In this document: in pieces, positions 4,047 to 7,772 of the stretch
Layout: the number at the start of each line of letters is the position of its first letter
Position numbering within the stretch: the first letter of the stretch is position 1
NCBI GenBank assembly: GCA_018713425.1
Contig: DVOT01000102.1
Location: forward strand, 1 to 7,772
DNA from: Alectryocaccomicrobium faecavium
GTDB lineage: Bacteria > Bacillota > Clostridia > Christensenellales > Aristaeellaceae
Direction: 5' to 3'
Length of the DNA stretch: 7,772 nucleotides
The notes under the pieces: model-generated
Databases searched by the model: none
What the model saw: only the letters and a program-made list of their open reading frames with translations
What the model was told of the DNA's origin: nothing
Program-made: the position numbers and the translations under genes

Positions 4047-6179
4047 ATGTTTTACAGCGTTTGCGCGCAGGGAAGGCCCGTGCGCCTGTGCGAGGCCACG
4101 CGGCAATTCGCGCTGGAATCCCTGAACGGAAAATATGGCGACGAGGCCATGCGCCACTGGGCGGTATCGTTGGACGGCGTGGAAGGGTTTGAGGCGCTTT
4201 CGCCTATGCAACAATACGACGCGGCCATCCGCGAAATCGCGCGGCGCGCGCCCCTGCGCGTTACGCCCCAGGAGCGTGTGTGCGGCGCGGCCACGCTGGG
4301 CGCGGCCATCGCGCACAACGTGCCCGCCACGCGCGGAGGGAAATTGGCGTTCCTCAGCATCAGCCATTTGACGCTGGGCTTCGACCGGGCGCTGAAGCTG
4401 GGCGTGAACGCCATGGAGCGGGAAATCCGCGAGCGGGCGGCCGACCCGGCGCTCGATGCGCGGCAGCGCGCCCTCCTCGCCAGTTTGCAAAACGCCGTCG
4501 ACGCCCTGCGCGTCTGGCACGGGCGGTATCTGGCCGCCACGCGCGAAACGCGGCCCGATCTGTATAACCTCCTGCTGCGCGTGCCCTTCGAACCGCCCGA
4601 AAATTTCCACCAGGCGGTGCAGGCGCTGTGGTTTTTGTTCGCTTTCACGCGGCTGTGCGGCAATTGGCCGGGCATTGGCCGCATCGATGAAATGCTGGGC
4701 GAATTTTTGCGGCGCGATTTGGCAAGCGGCGCGCTCACGCGGGAGGAGGCGCGCGAAATCCTGGCCTCGCTCTTCATCAAGGGCTGCGAATGGATCGAAA
4801 GCGAAACGCCCACCGGTTCGGGCGACGCTCAGCACTACCAGAACATCGTCCTCGGCGGGCTGGATGAAACCGGGCGGGAAGTGACCAACGCCGTTTCCTA
4901 TCTCGTGGTGGACATCGTGGAAGAGTTGGCCATCGGCGATTTTCCCATCACCGTGCGGCTGAACCCCGCCACGCCCGCGCCGTTCAAGCGCCGCCTGGCG
5001 GAGGCCATCCGGCACGGCGGCGGCGCGATCGCCCTGTATGGCGAGCCGCTCATTTTGGATAGCCTCATGCGCTTTGGCTATTCGCGCGAGGAAGCGCTGC
5101 GCTTTGCCAACGACGGGTGTTGGGAAGTGCAAATTCCGGGCAAAACCTGCTTTTCCTATGTGCCCTTCGACGCGCTGGCCATTTTTCTGCACGACACCCT
5201 GCGCGTGGACGAGGAGACCCCGCTCCCGTACGGCGATTTTGAAGCGCTCTACCGCGCTTACCTGCGCGACCTCGGCGCAAAGGTGGACGCCATCTGCTCG
5301 GGCGCCATCGCTGTCCGCCTGGAAACGGACGGGCGGGGGAATTTCCGCTGGAAAGAGGCGCTGCCCTGCGGCGTGGTTTCCCTTTTTGAGGAGGGCTGCG
5401 TAGAAAACGCCCGCTCCTATCTGGAGGGCGGGCCGCGCTACACGGTGATTTCGCCGCACATCGGCGGCGCGCCGGACGTGGGCAACAGCCTGCTGGCCAT
5501 CGACCGGCTGGTCTATCGCGAAAAGCGCGTCACGCTCGACGAATTGCGCGCCATCCTGCGCGCCAACTGGGAGGGCCATGAGCCGCTGCGGCAGTATGTG
5601 CTCAATCGCTACACCTATTATGGCAACGACGACGACGCGGCGGACGCCTACACGGCCCGCCTGCTGGACGATTTTGCCGCCATGGTGCTGGGGCACAATG
5701 GCGAATCGCCCATTCTGTTCCCGCCGGGCGTGAGCACCTTTGGCCGGCAGATCGAATGGGCGCCGGGCCGCGCGGCCACGCCGTTCGGCGCGCGCAAGGG
5801 CGATGTGCTCGCGCCCAACGCCTCGCCCACGCCGGGCACGGACGAAGCGGGGGCCACCGCGCTGATCCGCTCCTATTGCAAGCTCGGCCTGGGCCGGCTG
5901 ACCTGCGGCGCGGCGCTGGACGTGAAGCTGCTCCCCGCGCTCGCGCGGGGCGAAAATGGCGCAAACGCGCTGGTGGCGCTGATGGACGCCTTTGTGGCGC
6001 TGGGCGGCTTCTTTATGCAGATCGACATCATGGACGCGGACGCGCTGCGCGCCGCCCGCGAAAACCCGCAGGCCTATAAGTCGCTCTCCGTGCGCGTATC
6101 GGGCTGGAACGCCCGCTTTGTGACGCTCAACGAGGAGTGGCAGAATATGGTCATCGAGCGCACCGCGCGCGGCATGTAA
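4047..6179 (+). CDS. Glycyl radical enzyme (PFL-like family), unassigned subfamily
   Basis: A 710-residue enzyme of the pyruvate formate-lyase/glycyl radical superfamily, which does anaerobic radical C-C, C-O, C-N or C-S bond cleavage in the cytoplasm. The thiyl-radical Cys is Cys358 in NDGCWE, with the base Glu360 and the typical following PGKT. The glycyl radical residue is Gly686 in RVSGWNARF. The 328-residue gap between them matches diol dehydratase/choline lyase types. Other landmarks are GRIDEML (about 211-217), YGNDDD (525-530) and SPTPGTDEAGATA (about 593-605). The single Cys with Glu two residues on argues against true PFL, which has Cys-Cys. At 710 residues it is shorter than diol dehydratases (about 790) and CutC (about 850), and GCWE in place of the usual GCVE suggests a distinct subfamily. 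No activating radical SAM enzyme is adjacent. It shares an operon with the permease 34 bases downstream. Family certain; reaction unknown. A dehydratase role is one option, given the nearby fucO-like gene. Confidence 0.93.
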   Translation: MFYSVCAQGRPVRLCEATRQFALESLNGKYGDEAMRHWAVSLDGVEGFEALSPMQQYDAAIREIARRAPLRVTPQERVCGAATLGAAIAHNVPATRGGKLAFLSISHLTLGFDRALKLGVNAMEREIRERAADPALDARQRALLASLQNAVDALRVWHGRYLAATRETRPDLYNLLLRVPFEPPENFHQAVQALWFLFAFTRLCGNWPGIGRIDEMLGEFLRRDLASGALTREEAREILASLFIKGCEWIESETPTGSGDAQHYQNIVLGGLDETGREVTNAVSYLVVDIVEELAIGDFPITVRLNPATPAPFKRRLAEAIRHGGGAIALYGEPLILDSLMRFGYSREEALRFANDGCWEVQIPGKTCFSYVPFDALAIFLHDTLRVDEETPLPYGDFEALYRAYLRDLGAKVDAICSGAIAVRLETDGRGNFRWKEALPCGVVSLFEEGCVENARSYLEGGPRYTVISPHIGGAPDVGNSLLAIDRLVYREKRVTLDELRAILRANWEGHEPLRQYVLNRYTYYGNDDDAADAYTARLLDDFAAMVLGHNGESPILFPPGVSTFGRQIEWAPGRAATPFGARKGDVLAPNASPTPGTDEAGATALIRSYCKLGLGRLTCGAALDVKLLPALARGENGANALVALMDAFVALGGFFMQIDIMDADALRAARENPQAYKSLSVRVSGWNARFVTLNEEWQNMVIERTARGM

Positions 6180-6213
6180 CAGACTTTGATTATCAACGGA
6201 TGGAAGAAGATGG

Positions 6214-7326
6214 ATGCGAATGAAACTGCTGGCATGGCTGAAAAGGGAACCGGTACTCGCGGCAGCGTGGGCGCTGGCGCTGATCTCCGCCATTTTCGTG
6301 CCGCCGGACGCGGCCTATGTGGACTATCTGGATACGCGCACGCTCGCCCTGCTCTTTTGCCTGATGGCCGTGATGGCTGCCTTGCAGGGCGCGGGCCTGT
6401 TCCACCGGGCCGGGGAATGGCTGCTCAGGCGCACGGGCACCAGCCGCCAGCTGGAAGCCGCGCTGATCTTTCTGTGCTTCTTTGCCAGCATGCTGGTGAC
6501 GAACGACGTAGCGTTGATCACCTTCGTGCCCTTCGCGCTGGAGGCGCTGGGCATGGCGGGACTCACGCGGCGCGCAATTCCCGTGGTCACCATGCAGACC
6601 ATCGCGGCCAACCTGGGCAGCATGGCCACGCCCATCGGCAACCCGCAAAACCTCTATCTGTATTCGCGCTATCATCTGGGCGCGGGCACGTTTTTCACGG
6701 TTACGCTGCCCTATGTGGCGCTGTCGGCGCTGCTGCTCGCGCTCTTTGTAATTTTGCAAAAGCCGCGGCCCATCCAGGCCCCGGCCTTTTCCGGCGGGCT
6801 TTCTTACGGTAAAGCGCGCTTTGGCGTGCAGGCCGCGCTCTTTGCGCTGTGCCTGTGCGCGGTCGCGCGCGTGCTCAACGTGTGGATCGCCGTCGCCGCC
6901 GTGCTCGTGGGCATGCTCCTCGCCGACCGGCGCGCGCTGTTGCGCGTGGACTACGCGCTGCTCTTTACGTTCGCGGGCTTTTTCGTGTTCATCGGCAATT
7001 TGGGGCGCATGGAGGCGTTCAGCGATTTCCTGCGCGGCGTGCTCGCCGGGCGGGAAGTGCCCGTGAGCATCGCCGCCAGCCAGGTGCTTTCGAACGTGCC
7101 CGCCGCGCTGCTGCTCTCCGGCTTCACGGAGGACGCGGTTTCCCTCGTGATTGGCACGAACCTCGGCGGCTTGGGCACGCTGATCGCCTCCATGGCCAGC
7201 CTGATTTCCTTTAAGCGCATTTCCCTCGCCCTTCCCGAAGCGCGCGGCCGCTACCTGGCCTACTTCACGCTGGCCAACCTCGCCTTCCTGGCGGCGCTGT
7301 GCGCGCTGTGGTGGATTCTGCGCTAA
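6214..7326 (+). CDS. Anion permease, ArsB/NhaD/SLC13-like (YbiR-type)
   Basis: A 370-residue inner-membrane protein with about ten hydrophobic segments and the two-repeat layout of the citrate-transporter/ArsB superfamily. Repeat 1 has TNDVALITFVP (96-106) and TPIGNPQN (139-146). Repeat 2 has SQVLSNVPAALLL (289-301) and GTNLGGLGTLIASM (314-327). TND/GNPQN in the first half and SNVP/GGLG in the second match E. coli YbiR, of similar length, as I recall it. Relatives move carboxylates, sulfate, arsenite or other anions; the substrate is open. It starts 34 bases after the glycyl radical enzyme stop with no terminator between, so it should be co-transcribed and may import that enzyme's substrate or export its product. 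Several ATGs cluster at the start: 6214 (7 bases after GGAAG) is used, but 6220 is possible. Its stop overlaps the stop of the convergent ABC permease. Confidence 0.88.
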   Translation: MRMKLLAWLKREPVLAAAWALALISAIFVPPDAAYVDYLDTRTLALLFCLMAVMAALQGAGLFHRAGEWLLRRTGTSRQLEAALIFLCFFASMLVTNDVALITFVPFALEALGMAGLTRRAIPVVTMQTIAANLGSMATPIGNPQNLYLYSRYHLGAGTFFTVTLPYVALSALLLALFVILQKPRPIQAPAFSGGLSYGKARFGVQAALFALCLCAVARVLNVWIAVAAVLVGMLLADRRALLRVDYALLFTFAGFFVFIGNLGRMEAFSDFLRGVLAGREVPVSIAASQVLSNVPAALLLSGFTEDAVSLVIGTNLGGLGTLIASMASLISFKRISLALPEARGRYLAYFTLANLAFLAALCALWWILR

Positions 7327-7772
7327 CTGCCCGTGCTCTTGTAGTGCCGCACGCCAAAGCGCCAGAAGGCATAGCACAGGGCGAAAAACGCGGCGCCCGC
7401 GGGCAGCGCGGCAAACCCCAGCACGTAGGGTTCGCCCCAGCCGCAGATGGCCGAGGCGGGATAATACGCGTACGCCAGGATGGGAAACACAAAGGTGATC
7501 GCGCCGCGCAGCCAGGGCGGCAGGTATTGCGGGGGCACTTTCAGCGCCTGATAGCTGCCATTGGTGAGTATATTTACCCATTCCACGCTGGCAATGGTGA
7601 AAAACGCCACGCCCGCCGCCAGCAGAAACGCTCCCATGTAAAACAGGATTCCGCCCAGGATGGCGAGCACAAGCATTGCAAGGTCCATCACGCCCAACGC
7701 GACCCCCTGCATGCGCAGGGAAACGATGAGCAGCGCCAAGCCCGCAATTACGCGCGCGAGGCGGTTGAGGTG
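7323..7772 (-). CDS. ABC-2 type transporter permease, C-terminal part (5' truncated by window)
   Basis: The frame is open to the right edge of the window, so only the C-terminal 149 residues are seen. There are four or so hydrophobic segments, and the phrase FVFPILAYAYYPASAICGWG resembles the conserved 'PI...NYYPA..LLG' region of the ABC-2 permeases known as DUF990/ABC2_membrane_6. The C-terminus WRFGVRHYKSTGS is also typical of that family (W..GLR.Y.STG). Such proteins act as membrane subunits of drug or antibiotic exporters, usually next to a second permease and an ATPase, which would lie to the right of the window. It converges on the anion permease, with a TAG stop at 7325-7323 overlapping that gene's TAA. 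No terminator lies between them. The family call comes from recalled motifs and is fairly but not fully sure. Confidence 0.78.
   Translation of the reverse strand, partial: HLNRLARVIAGLALLIVSLRMQGVALGVMDLAMLVLAILGGILFYMGAFLLAAGVAFFTIASVEWVNILTNGSYQALKVPPQYLPPWLRGAITFVFPILAYAYYPASAICGWGEPYVLGFAALPAGAAFFALCYAFWRFGVRHYKSTGS

Noticed and set aside
5394..5409. A second GCVE motif (Cys451) in the glycyl radical enzyme as the possible thiyl Cys
   Set aside because: Its distance to Gly686 (235 residues) does not fit the family, and it aligns with the region of DCIEKG-type motifs ahead of the GG-RY segment. Cys358 in NDGCWE fits spacing and the PGKT context.
3996..6293. A 765-codon open frame on the minus strand opposite the glycyl radical enzyme gene
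   Set aside because: It is a mirror of a GC-rich coding gene. The translation is rich in Arg, Ala, His and Gly without domain resemblance, and the plus-strand gene has clear catalytic motifs.
2529..7326. A microcompartment propanediol/choline utilisation locus
   Set aside because: No shell proteins, CoA-acylating aldehyde dehydrogenase or encapsulation-type N-terminal extension on the radical enzyme are visible.
1..7772. CRISPR array, insertion sequence or replication origin
   Set aside because: No regularly spaced repeats, transposase-like protein or iteron cluster was seen on either strand.

Overview
The window looks like chromosomal DNA of a GC-rich, anaerobic Gram-positive bacterium, most likely a gut-type member of the Clostridia/Eubacteriales. 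The grounds are strong AGGAGG-type ribosome binding sites, a Firmicutes-style prophage lysis module, an oxygen-sensitive glycyl radical enzyme, and GC-rich codon third positions in every gene. The exact genus cannot be read from the sequence.

Region 1 (1-1485) is the right end of an integrated prophage. It holds the 3' part of an NlpC/P60 endolysin with peptidoglycan-binding and SH3 domains, a small membrane/coiled-coil protein, and an LLH-type holin. About 130 gene-free bases follow, with a tandem GTGCAACTTT repeat. Then comes a 3' fragment of a tRNA, best read as tRNA-Pro, running from the anticodon loop to CCA. This fragment is probably the displaced host end of the tRNA, i.e. the phage attachment site. 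The tRNA's own terminator (1488-1528) follows at once, and host DNA begins there.

Region 2 (1558-3677, minus strand) carries a lactaldehyde reductase/iron alcohol dehydrogenase (fucO-like) and, downstream of it, an EamA/DMT-family transporter. Overlapping hairpins separate the two genes. The two halves of the EamA gene share a 40-base segment that is 38/40 identical.

Region 3 (3678-4046) is a 369-base divergent promoter region. It has an extended -10 promoter on each side and a striking 14-bp hairpin between them.

Region 4 (4047-7326, plus strand) is a likely two-gene operon. The first gene encodes a short (710 aa) glycyl radical enzyme with NDGCWE and RVSGW active-site motifs. The second encodes a YbiR/ArsB/SLC13-like anion permease. 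No activating enzyme and no microcompartment genes are in the window. A plausible reading is uptake of a small organic anion or polyol, radical-based cleavage or dehydration, and reduction of the resulting aldehyde by the divergent alcohol dehydrogenase. The substrate is unknown, and this is the most promising candidate for an undescribed system here.

Region 5 (7323-7772, minus strand) is the C-terminal part of an ABC-2 type permease. Its stop codon overlaps the stop codon of the anion permease.
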